A stretch of DNA of 64,000 nucleotides from Conidiobolus incongruus B7586. Its lineage: Eukaryota; Entomophthoromycota; Entomophthoromycetes; Entomophthorales; Conidiobolaceae. Position 1 is the stretch's first letter, and each line of letters opens with the position of its first letter. The notes under the pieces were generated by a model that was not told the origin of the DNA, did not search any database, and saw only the letters and a list, made by a program, of their open reading frames with translations. Location of the stretch: the NCBI GenBank assembly GCA_000697335.1, contig JNEM01010781.1, positions 16,833 to 80,832 on the forward strand, in the 5' to 3' direction. This document shows, in pieces, positions 10,520 through 22,764 of this stretch. Made by a program: the position numbers and the translations under genes.

Positions 10520-13372
10520 ATGCCATTGATCAATAATCGCTCAATACCTCTTCAGCCTCTTCCTGTTATTAGCGTGAAAAAAGGTCCCGGGGTTCCTAAA
10601 TTCACTCCAGTTTGGGTGATCCAAGAAACAGGAGAGGTTTTTACTAATTATTCGTAAATTTTAAAATGATTAAATTTTTATTTTGTATTAACTTTGATTT
10701 GAATAGTGATTTCTGTTATAAAGTACTTTTATATCGTAAAAAGATTTGGACCTGTCAATGGACCGACAAAACTGGCTTAACTTATTACCAAGCTCTTAAT
10801 TCAGAATTCGAAACAGAAGTTGAGATACTTCAAAGTATTAATAAAACTTTAAGGGACCAGGTACTTGGTTTAGTTTTTGACGGACCTGATTATATCAAAT
10901 TATTGGCAGAATTAGTACATCAAGAACTTCATGGCCCTCTCAAAGTTGGAGATAGAGTTACTTGGGTAGAAAGCAAATCTGGGTAATTAAATTGATTAAA
11001 TTTTTAGTTTTAGTCAAATTTAACTATCTATAGTGCCCAAGGTAAAATCATCGATATCCAAGTTCCCAATAAGGGTAATCCGTCAGAAAGCAAATGCATT
11101 ATTCAAACAGATTCAAATTTGGTGTTCTCTGTTTTGTTAGATAACTTAAAGTAATATTTTATATTTAATTTACTTATTTTTTTTCATTCTAATTTTAGTA
11201 TTTAGAAAAACTGCACCTTATTTAGCTAAAATGGACATTCAAAATATTTTGCAATTTATCAAAAAGTGCTCTAAAGAACCAGCCCTTAAAAAATATTTTT
11301 CTGATGACAAGAATTTGGATCCTTCGAACAAGAGCATTATACGACCAACTTCTAGAGTGGATTACATTTCGAGATTAAATATACATTCCTCATCCCCTAG
11401 AGAAAGGAAGGGTACTCCAACATTCATAATAGATTCTGCAAATTATTCTGAGAGAGATACAGTAAGTACAATTTGTTAACAAATATTAAATTACTAAACA
11501 ACTTTGATAGAATTGCTCAGGCTCTCCTGATCCATATTATAAAGAAAAAACTCCTGTTGAAGGCAATGGTTATAGTCACATTGCTTTTCAAAGAATTCTT
11601 CCTGCACCATCAGGTATGTCATATCAATTTATTTTCATATACAGATAGCTTATTTTTTTTCTTTTCAGCAGGATTTACTCCTGGATCAGATGTCAGTTCA
11701 CCTAAAACATCCAATATCTCAATTGGTAAATTCAAAGGAGTAGAAGATCTCACAATCAGAAGTAATCCTCAAAAACAATGCAGACCTACTCTCATTCCTG
11801 TGCCAATTACATGCCCAAAATTATTATCTTTGACAACAAAGCTATGGGTTTTCACTAATACTTTCCATGAATCCTTAGATTTTGACCAACTCCCACTATT
11901 CAATATCATTGAGCTTATCGATCAGTCTACCAATTCTCAATCCGAAAACAGATTTGAGATTGAGTATTTAGTAATGGCATATTTGAACTTAATCATTCCA
12001 GATGCACATAATATGGCCAGTCAATGGTTTCCCCTTAATTCCAAATTCCCGAACACTTCAGTCGAATTCTTGGCCACTCATCTAGGTGATTGGCGCAAAG
12101 TTGCTACCCCAATCAAAGCAAACATCTGGGGACGAACTTTATTTGGTTGTCTTAAACAATTAGCAACCGATATTGCTTTGCCTAATGCCCAATACATCAT
12201 ATCCCATTTAGAAGGAACAGAAGATGCTCCAAGTGCTTTAGAGCTAACTAATGATATAGAGGAATTAGTCAAAACTAATATCGAAGATGGTCTTCGCGCA
12301 GTTAAAAAAGCTAGAGGCAATAAGGGAAAACCCATCAATGATCCTTCTACTCAACTTGAAATAGAGCTCCAAACTCGTTTTTATAGATTAAGTACGACAG
12401 ACAAATTAAACATCTTATCATTCCTTGTAGAACAAGCCAGTGGCTCGACTAAAATCAGGTAAATATTATTTTCATGTTACTAAATTATCACATATTAACA
12501 AGTCGAATACAGAGATGCAATAGAAGCCAGAGTTGAGCAAAGAACATCATTAAAAAGAGATAAATCTGAGTTACAAAAGATTATAAGAAACAGGTAATAT
12601 TTCAATCACTATATTAGTAACTTGAAGTCTAAATTGGTAATTATTTAGAGTTGACGAGTTGACCATGATTAATCGAAATATTCAAGAGATTGAGGCTACT
12701 TTATCACCTTATTTAGATATTCCTACTTCAAGTCCTGTTTCTTCACCTAGTAGTCTAAGCAATGGTAAAAGACCTAATGATGGAGATACATCTGCTCCTC
12801 AACTCTCCAGATTGGAAACAAAAAATTTAAGAAAACAGCTGGAAGAATTAAAGGCCTCCCAACGAGATGTCGAGTTAATTAATCAACAAAATGATGAAAG
12901 GCTAGACAAGTTAGAAAATCAAATCAATATGCAATTTGATTTGCTTCGTTTTAAGCCTGTTGGCCAAGATAGGTTCCTCAATAAATACTACTTTGCTTTT
13001 GGCTGTGTTAGTTTACCAGATTCCGAGGATGGCCCAAAGATTTTGGTTGAACATTGCGTTGATTTAGATACTCTTTCTCAATTATCTGGAATAAATAAAG
13101 ATGAATTATCTTCAAGATGGAATTCAGAATTGGGAACAGATCCTGAAGAACATCCTAGACCTTGGGGATATTTGGATTCCCTTGATCAGGTAATGATATT
13201 TTAAATTGATATTATCAATAATTGATTCTGATTCACATTTTGTAATTAGGTAAAACAGCTGATTGAATGGCTAAACCCAAACGGGTTAAGAGAAAAAGTT
13301 CTTAAAAGTGGACTCGAAGCAGTATTAGATGCATTTGAAGAGACTGAAACTAAAAACGAGTCAGAAAATTAG
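10520..13372 (+). CDS. ITC1: ISWI complex accessory subunit, ITC1/ACF1 type (WAC, DDT, WHIM)
   Basis: Nine exons: 10520-10653, 10707-10982, 11034-11150, 11206-11461, 11511-11613, 11669-12458, 12513-12593, 12649-13189 and 13250-13372; 806 residues. The N-terminus MPLINNRSIPL and the segment VWVIQETGEVF..YS through YRKKIWTCQWTDKTGLTYYQAL (about residues 28-75) are the WAC domain that binds DNA at the entry of the nucleosome. A DDT domain lies at about 351-410 (LWVFTNTFHESLDF.. to LVMAYLNLIIPDA). WHIM-type segments follow: GDWRKVA..IWGRTLFGCLKQL, YRLSTTDKLNILSFLVEQ, and after a charged coiled coil, DRFLNKYYFAFGC. This order is that of yeast Itc1 and animal ACF1/BAZ1, partners of the ISWI ATPase in nucleosome spacing and repression. 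It lacks the PHD and bromodomain of ACF1, like Itc1. The start is the first ATG after a pyrimidine-rich leader and gives the conserved MPL opening. Confidence 0.93.
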
Positions 13373-13778
13373 CAATTACTATTAGTTGAATCGATTTGAC
13401 TTCATTATGTTCAATGTATACTACACCAATCATTTTCCTTTAAACTATATTAAATTATATACCCAATTTCGATTTATTAAATAATGTTAACAAGACCTCA
13501 AGATCAAGTTGATTTTTTACATGATAAATCTAGTTACATTTTCCAAATAATTCTCTTTATTTAATAAATACAATATTTAAAGAATATGGAATTTGCTAAT
13601 TTGAGCTTATTCAAAATTCAAAATTCAAAAATATTGGTGTTACCCAAACATTGTGCTTTTATCCAATTAAAATTAATGAATGGATCCATAATCATCAATA
13701 TAAATGATTTTAAAATTGTTTTCAATTCTTGTGCTTATTATTATTATTATTATTATTATTATTTTAATTATTAATTAA
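13373..13778. other. ITC1-DUS2 spacer
   Basis: 406-bp tandem intergenic spacer. A 62-codon frame at 13586-13774 runs into the microsatellite and is probably spurious. The only distinct feature is the TTA repeat just ahead of the DUS2 start codon. Confidence 0.5.
13735..13763. repeat. (TTA)9 microsatellite in the DUS2 leader
   Basis: Nine TTA units plus TT, ending 15 bases before the DUS2 ATG. At this distance it should be part of the 5' UTR or core promoter. Confidence 0.9.
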
Positions 13779-15416
<1,638 letters not shown>

Positions 15417-15598
15417 TATATTCATTATAGAGCTAATAAATTCATACTTTTATATATAATTACATATAACAAAATTAAATATTTATCAATTTAAAATACA
15501 AAACTGAGCATTAACTATTGTTTTGAATTAATGTTTTTATTGTAATATTAAATTTAAATAAATTTGAAAAAAATATTTTTTAAGAAATATTTATAAAA

Positions 15599-15802
15599 TT
15601 ATTGTTTGGAATTCTTATTGTCATTCGAGTCATTTAAAGCTTTTTCAGCTTTTTTTTCTGCAATTTTAGCTTTAATTCCTTGGATAGTTGTTCTAATAGT
15701 AGCGCTAGTTTCTAATACAGCATATCCGGTAAATATCAAAATACCAGTGACAGCAACTTTATGAAGTAAATCAGGTAATTTGCTCCCAGATAAATTTCTC
15801 AT
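15599..15802 (-). CDS. small single-span membrane protein, COX14-like
   Basis: A single-exon gene of 67 residues. It begins MRNLSGSKLPDLLHKVAVTG, has one hydrophobic span (about residues 16-38) and ends in a Lys/Asn-rich hydrophilic tail with a short predicted helix (KAKIAEKKAEKAL). The K-L-x-D-x-(L/V)-H-(R/K)-x-x-V-T-G-x-x pattern ahead of a single membrane span is that of COX14-type cytochrome c oxidase assembly factors in the mitochondrial inner membrane, and the length (about 60-80) fits. Such short proteins carry little signal, so the family call is tentative, but the frame has coding composition and sits tail-to-tail with DUS2, 182 bp away. Confidence 0.55.
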   Translation of the reverse strand: MRNLSGSKLPDLLHKVAVTGILIFTGYAVLETSATIRTTIQGIKAKIAEKKAEKALNDSNDNKNSKQ

Positions 15803-16483
15803 TTTAACTTAATTGTTTTTAAACATAGAAAATGTAGATTATTTTATATTTCATAAAGTGTGAGTCAAAATATATACCATTTGAATATAGTAAAAATTAT
15901 GGGATTAATGGGAGTTTGTCCTTTTTTATTATTAGTGTAATATTATTTATAAAAATATGTATCCCTCGTATCTGTCCCATATCAATTAATTTTAAAAATT
16001 AATCTTATATTCATCAAACCTCGAACAATGGGTCACCAAAAGGGAATATTAAAATAATATACTCTAGGACTGGAATTATTCCTCCTAATTACCAGAGTCA
16101 AACTATGAATAATTTAGTTAAACTCCTTGGCTATAGTAGTCCACTAAACATTAAATTCAATTAAATAATATATATAAAAAAATAACATTATTTTAATTAA
16201 AAAATTTTAAGAAAATTATTATATTAAATATATTATTATTATTTAATTTTTATATAATTATTTAATTTGATTTAATATTTAAGTATAAAAAAGAATTTAA
16301 GATAATGAATTAATTTAACTTTTATTAATTCAATCAAAATTATATGGGAATTATTTATTGATATTTAATTAAAACTTAACATACCCATAATTTTTTTAAT
16401 ATAGTTAGGATATAGTATATAAATATATCTTTCATTAATATATTAAAATTAAGTATATTTAATTAATTCAACTTTATTAAATA
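15803..16483. promoter_or_regulatory. divergent promoter region, COX14-like / MOB1
   Basis: 681 bp between two divergently transcribed genes. The stretch 15960-16150 is markedly less AT-rich than its surroundings and includes a small inverted repeat (GGAAT..ATTCC near 16070); it could be promoter, leader or a small RNA. No frame is present. The remainder (16150-16480) is extremely AT-rich. Confidence 0.4.
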
Positions 16484-17092
16484 ATGAATATTTCAAAACA
16501 GTATCAATTGAAAAAATACGCAGAAGCTACTTTAGGTGCTGGATATTTAAAAGAAGTTGTCAAATTGCCAAAAGGTGAAGATCTTAATGAGTGGTTGGCT
16601 ATGAGTGCAGTTGATTTTTTTAACCAAGCTAATATGTTGTACAGTTTGGTAACTGAATGGTGTACACCACTCCACTGTCCTTTAATGTCAGCTGGACCTA
16701 AATATTCTTACTACTGGAAGGATGAAAGCAAAAAAGGAAACTCTGAGCCTATCCAAGTCCCAGCTCCTAAATATGTGGACTTATTAATGGCTTGGATTCA
16801 ATCTCAAATAGATAATGAACGATTATTCCCCACCAAGCTCGGTATTCCTTTCCCCGCCAATTTCTTACCCACAGTTAAAGTGATATTCAAGAGACTGCAC
16901 CGTGTTTATGCTCATTTATATCATTCACACTTTGATCATCTATTGGGTTTAGGAGAGGAAGTTCATCTCAACACGTCTTACAAGCATTTGATTTATTTTA
17001 TTCAAGAGTTTAAATTAGTTGATGAATCTGAATTAGCTCCAATGTCTGATTTAATTGCTACTTTTAATGATCCTGAACCTGTTGAAAACTAA
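16484..17092 (+). CDS. MOB1: MOB1 kinase activator
   Basis: A single-exon frame of 202 residues. The core reads KYAEATLGAGYLKEVVKLPKGEDLNEWLA, then FFNQ.NMLYSLVTEWCTPLHCP, KYSYYWKD, PKYVDLLMAWIQ and the helix HRVYAHLYHSHFDHL. The four zinc ligands of the MOB fold are present: Cys60, Cys65, His144 and His149. MOB1 binds and activates NDR/LATS-type kinases (Dbf2/Sid2) in the mitotic exit and septation network. Human MOB1 has about 20 more residues before the first helix (ending GSHQYELLKHAEATLG); here MNISKQYQLKKYAEATLG is short. The bases CAAAACAG just before TATCAATTG could act as a splice acceptor, so an unseen 5' exon is possible. Confidence 0.95.
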   Translation: MNISKQYQLKKYAEATLGAGYLKEVVKLPKGEDLNEWLAMSAVDFFNQANMLYSLVTEWCTPLHCPLMSAGPKYSYYWKDESKKGNSEPIQVPAPKYVDLLMAWIQSQIDNERLFPTKLGIPFPANFLPTVKVIFKRLHRVYAHLYHSHFDHLLGLGEEVHLNTSYKHLIYFIQEFKLVDESELAPMSDLIATFNDPEPVEN

Positions 17093-19401
17093 CAATCAAT
17101 TAATATTAAAGTATATTATCTTTTAATAAAAGTAATACAAAATATATTATGCATTTAATATAAGATGAAAATAATTTTCTATTTATATTTTTTTATTTAC
17201 AAAATTCTTAAAATTATTTAAAATTCAATGTTACTCGTTATATTATAAAGACTGTAATTCCCAAATTTCAATCCTTACTCGATGAACCTATCACCAATTC
17301 AAATAAATTTAATGTTTACTATAAAAAACAATAAAGAAAATTCAGTTTTAATATTTAAAACATTGAAATACTACAGTAAATATTTCAAATAATTTTACAA
17401 TTTGAAAATTAAATAATATTTTTACATATTTAATGCTTTAATCAAAGAATAGCATGAAATTTGATAAGCAAAGGAAGAAATAACTAATACATAATCTTAA
17501 TATTTCAAACTAGTATTGAAAATATCAAAATGTAGCTAACCCCAGAAATTCCAATATATTAATATTGATATATCACTTTGTTTATTTAACTTATATAAAA
17601 ATAATGGATATTGATATAATATGATATTTAAAATATTTACATATCAAATGAATAAATATTGTATTAATAAAAGACTAGACTCTATATCAATAATTGACTA
17701 AATATATTAAATATTATTTGAAGATTAATAGTATAGCGGCAGTATTATCCAAGGGCTTTAACTATTTGCTGAATAGTAATTTTTAAATAATCATTTGATT
17801 AAAATTTTCTATTGATTGAATTTTTACCTAATATCCATCTATATAAGTCATCCAACGAATTATTATAATAAATAACAATTTCGTATATAAGCATTTATCA
17901 TTATATTCAAAGTGATTAGTAGCATTAATGGTAATAAAATTTAGCTATAATTTATTAAACGAATACAAATCTTAAGTATGATTCATAAATTCAATTAAAT
18001 TATTATTTTTATTCAATAAAATAATCATAATATCTATCAGCTTAATCATTATAAATCATCCTAGCTGATATTGATTTGATCTTATTAAATCATTGGATAA
18101 AAAAAGATATTTAGACTAATTTTATATTTCATTAATGAAAGCAGAGATATTATGCTTGGGCTTTCTTTAGTATTATTGAAGTGGTTTATGTTCTATTAAT
18201 TATTCCCAATTTTGAATTTGATATTTGAAAATTTTAAATTTTTAATCCACGAGTTCATACTAGTTATATTTTCTATAATTATTCATACTGTACTTTCAAG
18301 TTCATCCAAAATTATTTAAATTCATTAGTTATTATGCTATTTCCATTATAATATTTGGACAAATTATTCTCTTGTATCAGTTACTATATTATTTAATATT
18401 AAATAATTATAATAAATTTGATAAAGAATTCAAAGCTATTATTGAATAATATTTCATTTATATACTCCAAATACTAAATGTCATAGTAAATTCTAAATAA
18501 TAGTTACTTAAACTCGATTAATCTGGACACTTTTTTATAGTAACATTGAAAATACCCTAAAGTTAACAATTTTTAACAAATATCATAATAGCTTAACAAT
18601 TATTGTCTGAAAATCATATTTTTACGTATTGCAAAATATAGCTCAACTTGATTCAACTATTACATTAACGTTTATTGATTTAAGATTGATAGATAATGCC
18701 CCGTTTTATTACTATATTTCACATTATTAAATATATTCTCCCTTCTATTAATTAAATTTCAATATTTTATGTAATGTCTTCATCCAACGCTCAATTAAGT
18801 ATATATTAATATTTGAATCCAAATACTAAGATATATTAATACTTGAAAAAGTATTATACTCTCGAAGATTTTGATTATATTATTTTTAATGACAAATATA
18901 ATATTTTGGATAATGTATGAATTTTATTGGACTATTTCAATGTTTTTTGAAAAAAAAATATTGATAATAATTTAATCTTTTATAGCGATCACTGACGAAT
19001 CATTTTAGGTATATCTTAAAGTGTTGTATTTTATATTACGGCACTTCATTCGCTTTAGAATATGAATTAATAATGTGTAGGTTTATCCATTACCAATCAT
19101 TTTCTTTAATTATCAAAGTTTAATTTAAAGACCTCAACATCACATGATATATACATCCATCCTTTTTTTTGTTCAACCAATGAATTTTGAGGATGAGATG
19201 AATATTGCTATTTTAAGGATGCTAGTAAACTCGAATGACTGTCTTGAGAATATTCAGTAAATCATACCTCAATTTAATTCTTCCAATCAATATATATACT
19301 ACGTTTCAAGCCTCTTTCTATCACTTGCTTTCGCTCTCATTAAATATTATCTTTACAAAAACTATTAAATTAATAAATATCATATAAATTAAAATAAGAA
19401 T
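17093..19401. other. 2.3-kb gene-free region, BCKDHA promoter at its right end
   Basis: 17093-18950 is featureless AT-rich sequence. The last 450 bases look like a promoter: a CCAAT element inside CAACCAATGAATT near 19178, a TATATATAC element near 19291-19299, then a CT-rich initiator-like tract at about 19310-19340 before the ATG at 19402. In so AT-rich a genome TATA-like strings alone mean little. Confidence 0.45.
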
Positions 19402-20700
19402 ATGTCAAAGTTATTGAGAGTTGTTAAACCCAACTTACTAGCTAATATTAATGCAGGCTTACGTCGTCATCTTCAAACCTCTACCAGGCTTAGTGTAAAT
19501 GGTGTCAAAGTAAGATCCAAGTATCCTGGTGCCCTTGACTCCTATTTTAGCCACGAACTCAAGTTTATCACCCCAACTGAATCTATTGATACTTATAGAG
19601 TTATGGACGAAAACGGTGTTGTTTCTCATTCAGAGAATGAACCTGATGTCTCTCAAGAGTTGGCTACTAAAATTTATCAAGATATGATTACTTTAAACAC
19701 CATGGACAATATTTTATACGATGCTCAGCGTCAAGGTCGTATCTCTTTCTATATGACCAGTTATGGTGAAGAAGGTCAAATTGGATCTGCTGCTGCCTTG
19801 ACTGCTGAAGATGTGATCTATGGCCAATATAGAGAAGCTGGTGTCATCCTTCACCGTGGATTCACATTAGATGAAATCATGAATCAATGCTATAGTAATA
19901 TGTATGATGTTGGTAAGGGAAGACAGATGCCTGTTCACTATGGCTGTAAAAGATTAAATTTTCAAACCATTTCCTCTCCTCTTGCAACTCAAATTCCCCA
20001 AGCTTCAGGGGCTGCCTACGCTTTGAAAATGGAAGGTAAGAAAGCTATCGTAATGTGCTACTTCGGTGAAGGTGCTGCTTCAGAAGGTGACTTCCACCCT
20101 GCTTTAAATATGGCTGCCACTTTGAACTGTCCCGTCATTTTCTATTGTAGAAATAATGGATTTGCCATTTCAACTCCTTCTAGTGAACAATATCGTGGGG
20201 ATGGTATTGCTGCTCGTGGTATTGGTTATGGTGTTGATACTATTCGTGTCGATGGTAACGATGTTTGGGCTGTGTATAATGCCACCAAGGCTGCTAGAGC
20301 TAGAGCTTTGGAACACAACAAACCCGTTTTAATTGAAGCTATGACCTACCGTGTTGGACATCACTCCACGTCTGACGACTCATCAGCCTATCGTTCCAAG
20401 CAAGAAGTTGAAGATTGGAAACGTTTGGATAATCCTATTACCCGTACTCGTAAATGGATGGAAGGCAAAGGCTGGTGGGATCAAACCAAAGAAGACGAAT
20501 TCCGCAAGAAAATTCGTAAAGATATTTTGACAGCTTTCAGTAAAGCTGAAAAAGTCCCCAAGCCCCCTATTGAAGAATTGTTTACTGATGTTTACGATAC
20601 TCTTCCTCCTCACCTCCAGAAACAGAAGCGTGAGATGGAAGAACATATTAAGAAATATCCCCAATTTTATTCCACCAAAGATTATGCTCAAAAGAATTAA
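19402..20700 (+). CDS. BCKDHA: branched-chain 2-oxoacid dehydrogenase E1 subunit alpha
   Basis: A long intronless gene of 432 residues, unlike most neighbours, with more G and C at third positions, which suggests high expression. The first 30 residues (MSKLLRVVKP..GLRRHLQTSTRL) are basic and without acidic residues, a good mitochondrial presequence. The thiamine diphosphate motif runs from GEG at 222-224 to NN at 251-252. The substrate and cofactor segment DAQRQGRISFYMTSYGEEG lies at 107-125. The phosphorylation loop HHSTSDDSSAY is at 320-330, so Ser322 corresponds to the serine targeted by BCKDH kinase in animals. With the E1-beta, E2 and E3 subunits the enzyme decarboxylates the 2-oxoacids of Leu, Ile and Val in the matrix. 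The gene is absent from some yeasts, so its presence implies full branched-chain amino acid catabolism. Confidence 0.97.
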   Translation: MSKLLRVVKPNLLANINAGLRRHLQTSTRLSVNGVKVRSKYPGALDSYFSHELKFITPTESIDTYRVMDENGVVSHSENEPDVSQELATKIYQDMITLNTMDNILYDAQRQGRISFYMTSYGEEGQIGSAAALTAEDVIYGQYREAGVILHRGFTLDEIMNQCYSNMYDVGKGRQMPVHYGCKRLNFQTISSPLATQIPQASGAAYALKMEGKKAIVMCYFGEGAASEGDFHPALNMAATLNCPVIFYCRNNGFAISTPSSEQYRGDGIAARGIGYGVDTIRVDGNDVWAVYNATKAARARALEHNKPVLIEAMTYRVGHHSTSDDSSAYRSKQEVEDWKRLDNPITRTRKWMEGKGWWDQTKEDEFRKKIRKDILTAFSKAEKVPKPPIEELFTDVYDTLPPHLQKQKREMEEHIKKYPQFYSTKDYAQKN

Positions 20701-22764
20701 TTAAACATCCCAATTCCAACCTAATTCATCAATAAAAATATGAAATCATAATACCAATTTATATATATCATATTAATAGCTATTAAATTTTGAAATTTCA
20801 ATTCATAATTATAAAAGAATATATTATATATCATTGAAGTTCTTACGATCAGTCAGTTAATATTTAATTAGCTATTGATATAAATATATAAAAGGATGTC
20901 ATTATGAAAACCAAAGCGTCACTCTAAGTAATGAGCAACCCAATGACTGTCTGCAATTCATAATGTTTGAATTAGGTTCTAACTATGATCAGACGCATTT
21001 ACCTCTTTTTGGCCACTAACTTGAATGATAATCAAATTAGATCAAATCAATTCACAAAGAAATAGCATTTGATATAATATATCCTTTTCTTAATAAGGAA
21101 ATAATTTTAATAGCAATTTTATTTTAATTATTATTTTTTACAAGCAATTATATGATTTATTACAAGAACTTTTCAATTTTATTAAATTATTTTTAATGTA
21201 ATGATTTTTCATTGGTTAAATATTAGTTAAGAAACAAATGGCAAAATTTTTTAATTTGGATTTTTCAAATATATTGTTAGTTTTAAAAATGAATTATATA
21301 TAAAATGTATAAGAGGATTAATATTTTCAAACTATATATGTATTTATTTATAATTGTTTCATTATAATATTTATATTTAAATTAAACAAACAAAATTAAA
21401 AGGTTTTTATTTTAATATTATTAAAACTCAACTATAAACCTTATAAAATTATTTAAGCTTTGTAAAAAATTTTTAAAGATAATCTTTTATTTAAAACTAT
21501 TATTTAAAAATAAAACAAAATGTTAAATTTTACTATAATAACCATTTCAATAAATATTAATAAATATAATAAATTATAATAGTATATAGTATTTATATTT
21601 AATTTTTAAGGGCAAATTGTTTTAATAATAAATTTTATATTTTGCTTAAATAAAACTATCTTTAATTAATATATTTATTATAAATTAAAGATATTTCTTA
21701 ATTTATATTATATTTATAAATTATATATAATGATAAATGATTTTCTATTTAAAGAAAATTATAAAAAATTACCATATTTAAAATATTTAGTAAATTATAA
21801 GTTATCTAATTATAATTTAGTTAATTAAATATATTTATAAGAAAAAAAATTCTTAGAAATTTAATTAGTTTATAAAATATTAAGTTTTAGTTTTTAAAAA
21901 AAATTTTAAGTGTTAGAAGTTTACTAAAAGTATAACAAAGAATTATCATTAATAAAAAAGAATATTAATTTCATATTATATATTTTTATATATTATATAT
22001 CAAAAACATATTTAATTTTGATTTTAAGATTTTGCATTATTTGATTTCTGTAGTAATATCTAATTAAGATAATAACAAAATTGATATTAATGTTTATATT
22101 TTGTACTAATTAAAAACAGGTACAGATCCTGATTGGCATCTTTTCATAACTAATATATTACGGTTAAATAAAATGAAAAATTTTTATTAATATCAATAGT
22201 AATAAAGTTATCTTAGCTTTATATCCTTATTGGTTTCTTAAGCAATTGACCAGTATATTATAATAAAAAACAATAGATAGAATATTATTTTAATCGGTCC
22301 AAATATATAAATAAACCTTGATTTTGCTTTACTTTGATTAAATATGCTTCTGCTGTGGAAAAAAAAGATATGTAAATTAAAAATAATAAAATCAAATATA
22401 CTGCTAAAAAATGAGTATAAAATAAAATATCTTGATTTATTCTGCAATTTGGTATTTATATTAATTCCATAAATTTTCATGTAATATAATATAGCGGAAA
22501 ATTTTGTATATAATTAACTAGTCGGATCTCAATATTTTAATTGTTGATTTAATATTTAATAATGACTGCACATATATAAGTAATTTTAAATATTACTATA
22601 TTTTAACAAAAACCTAATACTACATTCACTAAATGTAATATTCATTCTTCTAATTGATCCCACAATAATTTCAAATTAGAAACGAAAATAAAATTGAATT
22701 CCTTTTGGACTTAGTATCAATATTAATCAGCCAACTAAAAATTCTATTGAATATAAAGATAATA
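20701..22764. other. 2.1-kb gene-free spacer
   Basis: A small G+C-richer patch at 20880-21040 begins with a good TATAAAAGG string (20888) and contains only a tiny frame; it might be a short non-coding transcript. The rest (21060-22680) is extremely AT-rich with nothing recognisable. The YCG1 promoter must lie in the last few hundred bases. Confidence 0.45.

Noticed and set aside
20383-20691. Minus-strand 102-codon frame opposite BCKDHA
   Set aside because: Shadow of the highly coding-biased BCKDHA strand; Phe-rich with no motif.
22705-22764. Upstream extension of YCG1 in the same frame
   Set aside because: It contains no ATG before 22765 (its first codon is TTG) and its composition is that of the spacer; MVKSKK is the better start.
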